Source: Ruminococcaceae bacterium UBA3710 (GTDB taxonomy: Bacteria > Bacillota > Clostridia > Oscillospirales > Acutalibacteraceae). Taken from it: a stretch of 23,186 bases of DNA. How positions within the stretch are numbered: position 1 is the first letter of the stretch; each line of letters opens with the position of its first letter. Location of the stretch: contig DFHZ01000082.1 of the NCBI GenBank assembly GCA_002371985.1, positions 1-23,186 on the forward strand, in the 5' to 3' direction. The notes beneath the pieces were generated by a model. It saw only the letters and a program-made list of their open reading frames with translations, had not been told where the DNA came from and did not search any database. Positions 8,218 to 14,815 of this stretch are shown piece after piece. A program made the translations under genes and the position numbers.

Positions 8218-8274
8218 ATGGGGAACTCAAATAGCAGGTCTCGCATTATACGTTTAATTTACGGCGATACATGA
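8218..8274 (+). CDS. 18-residue ORF with strong RBS ahead of the second acetyltransferase remnant
   Basis: AAAGGAG is well placed before ATG 8218, and the frame codes MGNSNSRSRIIRLIYGDT before TGA at 8272-8274. That stop overlaps the ATG (8271) of the next frame as ATGA. The acetyltransferase remnant has no good ribosome binding site of its own, so this may be a leader peptide for coupled translation or the stub of a deleted gene. No homology is recognised and it may be meaningless. Confidence 0.25.
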   Translation: MGNSNSRSRIIRLIYGDT

Positions 8275-8837
8275 ATGAAAAAACGATATGTAATAAGAAA
8301 GAACTGGCAGAATATCTCGAACAGGATGCAAAAGCAAATTACAGGAATTACGTAAAACAGCATAAATGTGGCGATGATATATGGAAATTTATTCGCTGTT
8401 TAAGGTATCTACAATACTATGATGTGGCGAGGAAAAAATAAGCTCATATACATTCCGTTTATTATAAAACGCAGATATTTCCGTAAACTTTCCATGAAAC
8501 TCGGATTTGACATTTCTTGGACAACCTATATAGGTAAAGGTTTTTCGCTTCCCCATTACGGTTGATAGTAATAAACTCAAATGCGATAATAGGCGAAAAT
8601 TTCAAATGCCATGTGGGTGTAAATATCGGGGCTACAAACGGCAAACCCGAGGTCGCAAAAATAGGCAATAATGTATATGCCGGGCCGGGTGTTAAAATAG
8701 TAGGCAACATAAATATAGACGATAATGTTGTTTTAGCTGCGAATGCCGTTGTTGTAAAGAACATTGATGAACCGGGAACAACATGGGGTGGCGTACCTGC
8801 AAAAAAATCAGTGAAAAAGATTCTTCTATTTATTTAA
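8271..8837 (+). pseudogene. second serine-acetyltransferase-like gene, broken by two frameshifts
   Basis: Three consecutive frame segments add up to one CysE-like protein of about 188 residues. Segment 1 (8271 to the stop near 8440) gives the helical N-terminus, MNEKTICNKKELAEYLEQD to LQYYDVARKK. Segment 2 continues as LIYIPFIIKRRYFRKLSMKLG and TTYIGKGFSLPHYG, the helix and first coil with the catalytic-type His, up to a TGA near 8564. Segment 3 gives IVINSNAIIGENFKCHVG, GPGVKIVGNINIDDNVVLAANAVV and GGVPAKK. The first shift is one extra A in the A6 run near 8432-8437. The second is one missing base after GGTT near 8562. The two shifts cancel. It is a paralogue-like neighbour of the broken gene at 6564-7153, with 7177-8205 between them. 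Either real decay or sequencing errors could explain it. Confidence 0.8.
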
Positions 8838-8861
8838 GTAATTTGCTTGATATACGGTAGT

Positions 8862-8889
8862 CGTTTTAAAAATTACTTTTTTTAAAACG
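8862..8889. repeat. 11-bp perfect inverted repeat between two broken genes
   Basis: CGTTTTAAAAA (8862-8872) pairs with TTTTTAAAACG (8879-8889) around a 6-base loop. The stem is mostly A-T and is not followed by a clean T-run. It may act as a weak terminator after the acetyltransferase remnant, or it may be a protein-binding palindrome. It starts 24 bases after the remnant's stop. Confidence 0.5.
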
Positions 8890-8920
8890 CTTTTGGAATA
8901 TGCTTTGTGGAGAGTGAAAA

Positions 8921-9964
8921 ATGATAATTTCAAAAGAAAAGAGACATAAACCTTTTTTCAGCATAATAATGCCTTGTTACAATTCTGAAAAATATATTGA
9001 CACTGCGATTAGAAGCATCCGTGAATAAACATACGATAATTGGGAATTGATAGCAATAAATGATGGGTCAACAGATCAAACATTTAAAATAATCATGAAA
9101 TATGCTGATCAAGATCATCGGATAATAGTATTCTCAAAAGACAATGGAGGGTATTGTTCAGCTGTAAATCTTGGATTAAATAATGTAAGCGGGAATTATT
9201 TTTTAATTATGGGATCAGATGACACGCTTTCAAAAGATGCACTAGAATCCATATACAAAGAATCAATCACTTGTGATACTTTACCTGATCTTATAGGCTT
9301 TCGCACAATTAGTTTTGTAAACGAGACACCTATAGGGGTGGACGAATACACCGTTTTTGAATCGGTGAATTATGATGATAATACTAATATAAAAAAATAC
9401 CAGATAGATTATCCGTTATATGCTAAAATATTCTCTATTCGAGACACCTCAAAGTGTTATAAGACAAGTCTTCTAAGCGATTTAAGATATTTTGGTAAAT
9501 ACGGATTTGATGCGGATGGCATATTTGCTATGTTGTTTGCTTACAGGTGTCATTCTTTTTTGAATGTTCCGAATGCTGTTTATTGTTGGCAAAAGCGACC
9601 GGATTCTTTATCTGGAAGAAAACTTTCGATCGATGTATATGAGGATAGGTTGTATAATTGGATGTTGTTTTACCAATACATTCAAAACATGGAATTTGAC
9701 AGATTAACGAACCAAACAATGGAATATCTGGATTATTATTACAATCTGGTATGGAAATATGCCGAGATGATTACAGATATTAATGAAAACAAATTTAAAA
9801 TTTTAAAGAAACATAGCCGATTTGTTTTTTATCTTGCAAGAAAATACAAAATCACTTTTGGAAATTCTTTTTTGGAAAAGTTTGAAAATTATTTTTATTT
9901 GCTTTTTCCTAAATTGTCCAAAAATCATTTTAAAGAACGGAGCAATTATTGTAATGGAAAATGA
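8921..9964 (+). pseudogene. GT2 family glycosyltransferase with an in-frame TAA
   Basis: From ATG 8921 the frame codes a normal GT2 start (FFSIIMPCYNSEKYIDTAIRSIRE), then TAA at 9026-9028, then TYDNWELIAINDGSTDQTF in the same frame. GT2 enzymes normally have Gln at this spot ('..Q.y.nwElI.inDGSTD'), so a single C-to-T change of CAA explains the stop. The rest is complete: NGGYCSAVNLGLNNVSGNYFLIMGSDD with the metal-binding acidic pair, and a C-terminal domain to a stop at 9962-9964. GGAGAG upstream of ATG 8921 is a fair ribosome binding site. The intact product would have 347 residues. The 3' end overlaps the ABC permease gene by 11 bases. TAA is used as an ordinary stop across the window, so recoding is unlikely. 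A fragment could still be made from an internal start, but it would lack the first strand. Confidence 0.8.
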
Positions 9965-10823
9965 AAATGAGATTAATGTTGAAATAAGTGCAAACCACAA
10001 ATTATTCGACTTACATATTGGAGAAACATTTCGATATAAAGATTTGATTCTTTTATTTGTTAAAAGAGATTTTATGGCATTGTATAAGCAGACTATACTC
10101 GGTCCATTGTGGGCTATAATACAACCTCTGCTTACAACTGTTGTATTTACGATAGTTTTTGGCTCTTTGGCTAAATTAACAACGGCAGATGTTTCAGGGG
10201 ATTTTATAATTCCGGGCTTTTTGTTTTATATGGCCGGCAATATTTGTTGGACTTATTTTTCAAGTACATTACAAGCAACATCAAATACATTTATTGCTAA
10301 CCGTGCGACAATGGGAAAGGTTTATTATCCCAGATTGGTTTCCCCTATATCTACGGCTCTTTCCGGATTGATTCCTTTTGCTATACAATTTGTAATGTTT
10401 GCCGTTATATGGTTAATCTATTTAATAAAAGGCGGAACAGATATACATGTAACTCTTAACTTGCTTTTTATTCCTTTGGTTATTTTACAACTTATATTGT
10501 TGTCTACCGGCTTTGGAATTATAATATCTTCGTTGACAACAAAGTATCGTGACCTTGCAATGTTGGTGGGATTTGGTTTGCAACTTTGGCAATATGCTTC
10601 ACCAATAGCATATGGGTTAGATTTGATTCCCGAAAAACACCTTGCAATATATATGCTTAACCCTGTAACTCCTATCATAACAACATTTAGATATGCCGTT
10701 TTCGGCTTCGGGTATTTTAATTTGATTTATTATCTGATCGGTTGGATTGTAAGCATCGGTGTTTTTTTAATAGGACTAATACTTTTCAGTAGAATTGAAA
10801 GAACATTTATGGATACAGTATAA
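9954..10823 (+). CDS. wzm: ABC-2 polysaccharide exporter permease (Wzm/TagG-like)
   Basis: A 289-residue membrane protein. A short cytoplasmic N-terminus leads into the family hallmark: DLILLFVKRDFMALYKQTILGPLWAIIQPL, an amphipathic helix before the first membrane span. About six hydrophobic segments follow (for example TTVVFTIVFGSL, PFAIQFVMFAVIWLIYLI, LNLLFIPLVILQLILL and YYLIGWIVSIGVFLIGLILF). The segment LNPVTPIITTFRYAVFG before the last spans is also characteristic. It forms the channel half of an ABC exporter that moves lipid-linked polysaccharide or teichoic-acid-like polymer across the membrane. ATG 9954 was chosen because GGAG lies about 11 bases upstream and the N-terminus matches family length. 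The frame is open further upstream, but only inside the previous glycosyltransferase. The ATPase gene starts 10 bases after its stop. Confidence 0.92.
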   Translation: MENENEINVEISANHKLFDLHIGETFRYKDLILLFVKRDFMALYKQTILGPLWAIIQPLLTTVVFTIVFGSLAKLTTADVSGDFIIPGFLFYMAGNICWTYFSSTLQATSNTFIANRATMGKVYYPRLVSPISTALSGLIPFAIQFVMFAVIWLIYLIKGGTDIHVTLNLLFIPLVILQLILLSTGFGIIISSLTTKYRDLAMLVGFGLQLWQYASPIAYGLDLIPEKHLAIYMLNPVTPIITTFRYAVFGFGYFNLIYYLIGWIVSIGVFLIGLILFSRIERTFMDTV

Positions 10824-10833
10824 GAGGGTAAAA

Positions 10834-12120
10834 ATGGAAAAACTGATATTGGAAATTAAAAATCTAAAAAAAGAATATAAACTCGGTCAAATTGGTGGGA
10901 CTACACTTAGGGATGAGTTGCAGAGGTTGCATGCAAAATTACACAAATCCGAAGATCCAACAAAAAAAATAGGAACAGCAACTTACAATTACGGCGAAAA
11001 GTTTTTGGCACTGAATAACATTTCTTTCAAAATTACAAAAGGTGAACGCGTTGGAATTATTGGTCATAACGGTGCGGGGAAATCAACACTTTTAAAACTT
11101 ATTTCAAGGATAACTGCACCCACTTCAGGAACCATTAAATTAAAAGGCCGTGTGGCATCAATGCTTGAAGTAGGCACAGGTTTCCATCCTGAACTCACAG
11201 GCAGAGAAAACATTTATTTAAACGGAGCCATTCTCGGTATGACAACTGCCGAGGTTGATTCTAAAATTGAGCAAATAATTGAATTTTCAGAATGCCGTCA
11301 GTTTATTGATACGCCTGTAAAGCGCTATTCAAGCGGTATGTATGTTAAACTTGCCTTTGCCGTAGCCGCTCATCTCGATAGCGAAATTTTGATTATGGAT
11401 GAAGTTTTGGCGGTCGGTGATGTAGCCTTTCAGCAGAAATGTCTTAATAAGATGCGAGATGTATCTAACGAAGAAGGTAGAACCATACTTTATGTTTCGC
11501 ATAATATGAATACCATAAAACAATTGTGCGATCGTGTAATTGTTCTTGATCATGGCACGGTTGCTTTTGATGGCGATGTGGATAATGGTATAAATCATTA
11601 TCTCGGTGTTCTTGATGATAAATTTCCAAATAAATTTGATTTGGATTCTGCCGAAAGGCCACGCCTCTTGCATGGGCAAAAAATCCGTTTGACAAGTCTT
11701 GAGTTTTTAGATAAGAACTCAGCATTTTTTGACAGACATGAAACCATGAGGTTTAAAATAAGTATCACATCAAATGCAAATATTGATAATCTTAGAATGA
11801 TAATTGTTTTATCAACAATCAATGGAGAAAAAGTCGGCTTTGCACAGAGTGATGTGCCGTTTTTAAATTCGTCTTCAAACAAAAAATACGATTTATTTTT
11901 GAAAATGGATATTTCGAGATTAGTTGAAGGAAAATATTGTTTTATTATTGATATATTCAGTATGGACGATATCGGCAATCACTTGTCGTATGATCATCCC
12001 AGTTTTAACATCCCGTTTGCTGTTACAGATAACAATCCAAATGGTATAAAACCAAATAGCCAACGCTGGGGCTCGGCAGAAATATCAAGTTTACACTGCT
12101 ATGATACTGTTTTGGACTGA
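10834..12120 (+). CDS. wzt: ABC exporter ATPase with Wzt-type C-terminal glycan-binding domain (Wzt/TagH-like)
   Basis: A 428-residue protein. The nucleotide-binding domain (1 to about 260) has the Wzt/TagH insertion with TTLRDELQRLHAKLH, Walker A GHNGAGKST (77-85), the family motif LEVGTGFHPELTGRENIYLNG, signature YSSGM (165-169), Walker B ILIMDE (185-190) and the switch His223. After residue 275 a separate beta-rich domain of about 150 residues (KIRLTSLEFLDK, TMRFKISITSNANIDNLRMIIVLST, DLFLKMDISRLVEGKYCFIIDIF) matches the Wzt C-terminal beta-sandwich, which in Gram-negative O-antigen exporters recognises the finished chain end. AGAGGGT sits five bases before ATG 10834. It is the last gene of the locus, and no clear terminator follows. 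Confidence 0.92.
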   Translation: MEKLILEIKNLKKEYKLGQIGGTTLRDELQRLHAKLHKSEDPTKKIGTATYNYGEKFLALNNISFKITKGERVGIIGHNGAGKSTLLKLISRITAPTSGTIKLKGRVASMLEVGTGFHPELTGRENIYLNGAILGMTTAEVDSKIEQIIEFSECRQFIDTPVKRYSSGMYVKLAFAVAAHLDSEILIMDEVLAVGDVAFQQKCLNKMRDVSNEEGRTILYVSHNMNTIKQLCDRVIVLDHGTVAFDGDVDNGINHYLGVLDDKFPNKFDLDSAERPRLLHGQKIRLTSLEFLDKNSAFFDRHETMRFKISITSNANIDNLRMIIVLSTINGEKVGFAQSDVPFLNSSSNKKYDLFLKMDISRLVEGKYCFIIDIFSMDDIGNHLSYDHPSFNIPFAVTDNNPNGIKPNSQRWGSAEISSLHCYDTVLD

Positions 12121-12196
12121 GATTTTTTCTATAAGTTAACAAATTGCTTTAAGGGCTCAAAAATTTATATTTTCAGTAACTTTAATTTAAATTTTC

Positions 12197-12225
12197 TTGA
12201 CTTTTCGGCTGTAATTTATTAATAT
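12197..12225 (+). promoter_or_regulatory. rex promoter
   Basis: TTGACT (12197-12202) and TAATAT (12220-12225) are separated by exactly 17 bases. The pair sits 51 bases before the rex start codon in the gap after the exporter ATPase, so rex has its own sigma-A type promoter. Confidence 0.7.
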
Positions 12226-12230
12226 AAAGA

Positions 12231-12249
12231 TTGTTAAAAAGATAAACAA
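12231..12249 (+). promoter_or_regulatory. candidate Rex operator, autoregulatory
   Basis: TTGTTAAAAAGATAAACAA reads as two inverted arms, TTGTTAA and TAAACAA, around a 5-base A-rich centre. Clostridial Rex boxes are close to TTGTTAA-N4-TTAACAA, so this site has one extra central base and one mismatch in the right arm. It covers the expected transcription start, 6 bases after the -10 element, which is where a repressor would block initiation. This suggests that Rex represses its own gene when NADH is low. Confidence 0.5.
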
Positions 12250-12275
12250 GTCGAAAGGCAGGTGCGGCGATTATT

Positions 12276-12911
12276 ATGCCGAAATCAAATATTTCAACAC
12301 CCGTTATAAGACGGCTTCCCCGTTATTACAGGTTTTTGGGGGAACTTAAGGCTCAGGGAATAACAAGAATTTCCTCGGGGGAACTAAGTCGCCGTATGGG
12401 GCTTACTGCAAGTCAGGTAAGGCAGGACTTTAACTGCTTTGGCGAGTTTGGTCAACAAGGTTACGGTTATAATGTAGAGTTATTACAATCCGAGATAGGC
12501 GATATTTTAGGGCTTAACCGTCTTCGTAATGCAATTTTAATAGGTGTGGGCAATTTAGGAAAAGCGGTTGCCCAGCATATAAGATTTAATTCTTTCGGTT
12601 TTCAGTTAATCGGTCTTTTTGAAGAGCGAGAGTCGCTTATAGGGCAAATGGTGAAAAATATACCGATACGAAGCGTTAAAGACCTTGACGAATTTTGTCG
12701 GGAAAACCACCCTGAACTTGCCGTTCTCTGCATTCCTAAAGAGGGGGCTCAGAGCATAACCGAACAACTTATAAAACTCGGCATAAAAGGTTTTTGGAAT
12801 TTCAGCCATTACGATATAACGCTTAATTACCCCGATGTTCAGGTCGAGAATGTGCATTTCAGCGATAGTTTGATGACGCTTTCTTATAAACTTAATAACA
12901 ACAATAAATAA
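12276..12911 (+). CDS. rex: redox-sensing transcriptional repressor Rex
   Basis: A 211-residue protein of normal Rex length. The N-terminal winged helix (1 to about 80) has PVIRRLPRYYRFLGEL, ISSGELSRRMGLTASQVRQDFNCFGEFGQQGYGY, the hallmark recognition helix and following loop. The C-terminal Rossmann domain starts AILIGVGNLGKAVA (87-99, with the NAD(H)-binding GxGxxG at 90-95). It continues IGLFEE and LAVLCIPKEGAQSITEQL, and ends with the domain-swapped helix ENVHFSDSLMTLSYKL. Rex senses the NADH/NAD+ ratio and releases DNA when NADH is high, controlling fermentation and anaerobic respiration genes. It has its own promoter and a candidate operator upstream, and ends in a strong terminator. 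It is unrelated in function to the polysaccharide genes before it. Confidence 0.96.
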   Translation: MPKSNISTPVIRRLPRYYRFLGELKAQGITRISSGELSRRMGLTASQVRQDFNCFGEFGQQGYGYNVELLQSEIGDILGLNRLRNAILIGVGNLGKAVAQHIRFNSFGFQLIGLFEERESLIGQMVKNIPIRSVKDLDEFCRENHPELAVLCIPKEGAQSITEQLIKLGIKGFWNFSHYDITLNYPDVQVENVHFSDSLMTLSYKLNNNNK

Positions 12912-12950
12912 AAAAACACGCAAAGTAAAAACTTACTTTGCGTGTTTTTT
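12911..12950. terminator. bidirectional intrinsic terminator between rex and the AGCS gene
   Basis: The arm 12911-12928 pairs perfectly, over 18 bases, with 12933-12950 around the 4-base loop AAAC. The core is ACACGCAAAGTAA, with A6 on one side and T6 on the other, so it works for rex on the + strand and for the convergent symporter gene on the - strand. The rex stop codon's last base is the first base of the stem. Confidence 0.93.
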
Positions 12951-12964
12951 TATATAGTTTTATA

Positions 12965-14506
12965 TTATTCAGCCAAAATCTCTTCCTCGGCCCTATTTTG
13001 TATTTCGCTGTCATAAGAAAGAATAGGCTTGATGTTTTCGCCGTGTATTTTTCTTCTTACATAGTTTGAAGTAATCTTAGCAACGAGCGGACAAAGCGTT
13101 ACAACGCCGATAAGGTTCGGAATCATCATAAGACCGTTGAATGTATCCGAAATGTCCCAAGCAAGGGAAGAGGATAAAACGGCACCGAAGAGTATAGTGC
13201 ATATATGTATAATTTTGAAAACAATTACACTTTTTTCGCCGAAAAGATATTCCCAAGCCTTTGCACCGTAGTGCGACCAGCCGAGAACGGTTGTGAATGC
13301 GAAAAGGAACATTGCTATGGCAATAAATTTCTGTCCGATATTACCCCAACTGAAAACACTGTTGAAAGCCGATGCTACAAGTGTAGAATCTTTAAGATTT
13401 TCGCTTACGAGTTTACCTGTTTCAAGGTTATAAAGACCCGATGTCAAAACGACCAATGCGGTCATAGTGCAAACTACCATTGTGTCGGCAAAAACCTCAA
13501 ATATACCCCACATACCCTGCTTTACAGGCTCTTTTACACTTGAATTTGAGTGCACCATAACCGAAGAGCCGAGACCTGCTTCGTTTGAGAAAACACCTCT
13601 CTTGAAACCTTGGGTAACAACTGTGCTTATAACATATCCTACCGTACCGCCTAATGCCGCAACAGGCTTGAAAGCAGTAACGAAAATGGACTTTAAAGCA
13701 GGAAGAATGTTTGCGTAGTTTATGCCGATAATCACGAGCGACCCTGCCACGAAAACAACTACCATAAAGGGAACTACCTTTTCGGCAAATGAAGCAATTC
13801 TCTTTAATCCGCCGAGTATAATAAGTGCCGCAAGTATCATAATCACAACACCGATAATAATTGAGTATAAAGAAACATCGGTGAAGACTTCGACACTTGA
13901 AAGAGCCTTAATATCAAATGCTTCGCTTACATTGGCTACGATTTTATTTACCTGACCCATAGAGCCGATACCGAAAGAAGCGAGTATGGCAAAGCAGGAA
14001 AACAAAACCGCAAGTACAGAGCCTACCGTTTTGCAACCTTTTTTAGCACCTAAGCCGTCTTTGAGGTAGTACATAGCACCGCCGGACCATTCGTTGTTTT
14101 TATTTTTTCTTCTGTAATAAATACCTAAAACATTTTCGGAAAAGTTGGTCATCATTCCGAAAAATGCCGCAACCCACATCCAGAATACCGCACCGGCACC
14201 GCCTATACAAATGGCGGCGGCAACACCGGCAATATTACCCGTACCGACAGTAGCGGCAAGGGCAGTACAAAGAGCCTGGAAAGGCGAAATGGAAGATTTA
14301 TCCTTTGTATGACCTATAACATTCTTATCAAACATACTGCCTATGGTGTTTTTCCACCAATGCCTTAAATGAGTAATCTGGAAAAACTTTGTGATAACGG
14401 TTGTCAGAATACCGGTGCCGATAAGAATGATAAGTCCTATCTTTACCCAAACGAATGTATTTATGACATCGTTTACCTTTGCTAAATTTTCGAGAAATGA
14501 ATTCAT
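12965..14506 (-). CDS. AGCS family sodium:alanine/glycine symporter
   Basis: A 513-residue integral membrane protein with about ten to eleven hydrophobic segments. The AGCS signature region AALAATVGTGNIAGVAAAICIGGAGAVFWMW lies in the first third, followed by MMTNFSENVLGIYYR, GGAMYYL and, later, RGVFSNEAGLGSS. It takes up alanine or glycine with sodium. The glycine riboswitch upstream argues that glycine is a physiological substrate. Translation should begin at the ATG read from 14506: GGGGGA lies five bases upstream and MNSFLENLAKVNDVINTFVW matches family N-termini. The frame is open a further 15 codons upstream, but those codons lie in the riboswitch terminator and are not a natural start. 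It is a single-gene transcription unit ending in the shared terminator. Confidence 0.95.
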   Translation of the reverse strand: MNSFLENLAKVNDVINTFVWVKIGLIILIGTGILTTVITKFFQITHLRHWWKNTIGSMFDKNVIGHTKDKSSISPFQALCTALAATVGTGNIAGVAAAICIGGAGAVFWMWVAAFFGMMTNFSENVLGIYYRRKNKNNEWSGGAMYYLKDGLGAKKGCKTVGSVLAVLFSCFAILASFGIGSMGQVNKIVANVSEAFDIKALSSVEVFTDVSLYSIIIGVVIMILAALIILGGLKRIASFAEKVVPFMVVVFVAGSLVIIGINYANILPALKSIFVTAFKPVAALGGTVGYVISTVVTQGFKRGVFSNEAGLGSSVMVHSNSSVKEPVKQGMWGIFEVFADTMVVCTMTALVVLTSGLYNLETGKLVSENLKDSTLVASAFNSVFSWGNIGQKFIAIAMFLFAFTTVLGWSHYGAKAWEYLFGEKSVIVFKIIHICTILFGAVLSSSLAWDISDTFNGLMMIPNLIGVVTLCPLVAKITSNYVRRKIHGENIKPILSYDSEIQNRAEEEILAE

Positions 14507-14514
14507 AAAAATCC

Positions 14515-14553
14515 CCCTAAAAAAACAAGGTGCCACATAAAACGATGGCACCT
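14515..14553 (-). terminator. riboswitch expression-platform terminator
   Basis: On the - strand AGGTGCCA (from 14553) pairs with TGGCACCT (to 14528) around a 10-base loop, and is followed by TTG and a run of seven Ts. The T-run abuts the AGGGGG ribosome binding site of the symporter gene. Being downstream of the second glycine aptamer, it is the likely switch point for transcription attenuation. Confidence 0.88.
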
Positions 14554-14582
14554 ATAAAGAAAAAGATTTTTATTAAAAAACA

Positions 14583-14747
14583 CTTTGTCCTTTCGCCTGA
14601 GAGATTAGCGGTTAAACCGTTTTGCCCCTTCGGCACCGACCTTTTTCAGTCGGGTTCTCCAAAGTCCCATCAATTTACAGTCCTCATTCATAAAGAACGC
14701 CTGAGAGTGTTACTCCTTCGGCTGTGGTATCCCACATTTCCTGCAAA
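14583..14747 (-). promoter_or_regulatory. tandem (two-aptamer) glycine riboswitch
   Basis: Read on the - strand, two glycine aptamers follow one another. Aptamer I (14747 to 14674) has a 7-bp P1 (TTTGCAG with CTGTAAA), the core GCCGAAGGAGTAA, then ACTCTCAGGC and GAGGACTG. Aptamer II (14664 to 14583) has a P1 of CTTTG with CAAAG, GCCGAAGGGGCAA, then CTCTCAGGCGAAAGGAC. These are the conserved glycine-motif cores, and the short linker between them is usual for the tandem class. It controls the AGCS symporter through the terminator downstream. Whether glycine turns the gene on or off cannot be read with certainty. For an importer an OFF switch would make sense. Confidence 0.95.
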
Positions 14748-14780
14748 CATCACATAGCACATATTAAATTTACAGTCAAC

Positions 14781-14808
14781 ATTATATCACAAACTTTTCA
14801 AAAATCAA
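14781..14808 (-). promoter_or_regulatory. promoter of the glycine riboswitch-AGCS unit
   Basis: On the - strand TTGATT (14808-14803) and a perfect TATAAT (14786-14781) are separated by 16 bases. The -35 element lies only 7 bases after the stop codon of the upstream cation exporter gene, with no terminator between them. Confidence 0.75.
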
Positions 14809-14815
14809 GCCTTTT

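Noticed and set aside
9026..9028. Reassigned TAA (Gln) genetic code
   Set aside because: TAA ends many intact genes in the window, including rex and the AGCS gene, so it is a normal stop.
9822..9953. Longer start of the exporter permease
   Set aside because: The extra codons lie fully inside the GT2 remnant's coding frame and do not resemble a Wzm/TagG N-terminus. ATG 9954 has a ribosome binding site.
10795..10833. Upstream start of the exporter ATPase
   Set aside because: It would overlap the permease gene and adds 13 residues with no family match. ATG 10834 has AGAGGGT close by.
14507..14551. Upstream start of the AGCS symporter
   Set aside because: Those codons lie in the riboswitch terminator hairpin, and the ribosome binding site points to the ATG at 14506.
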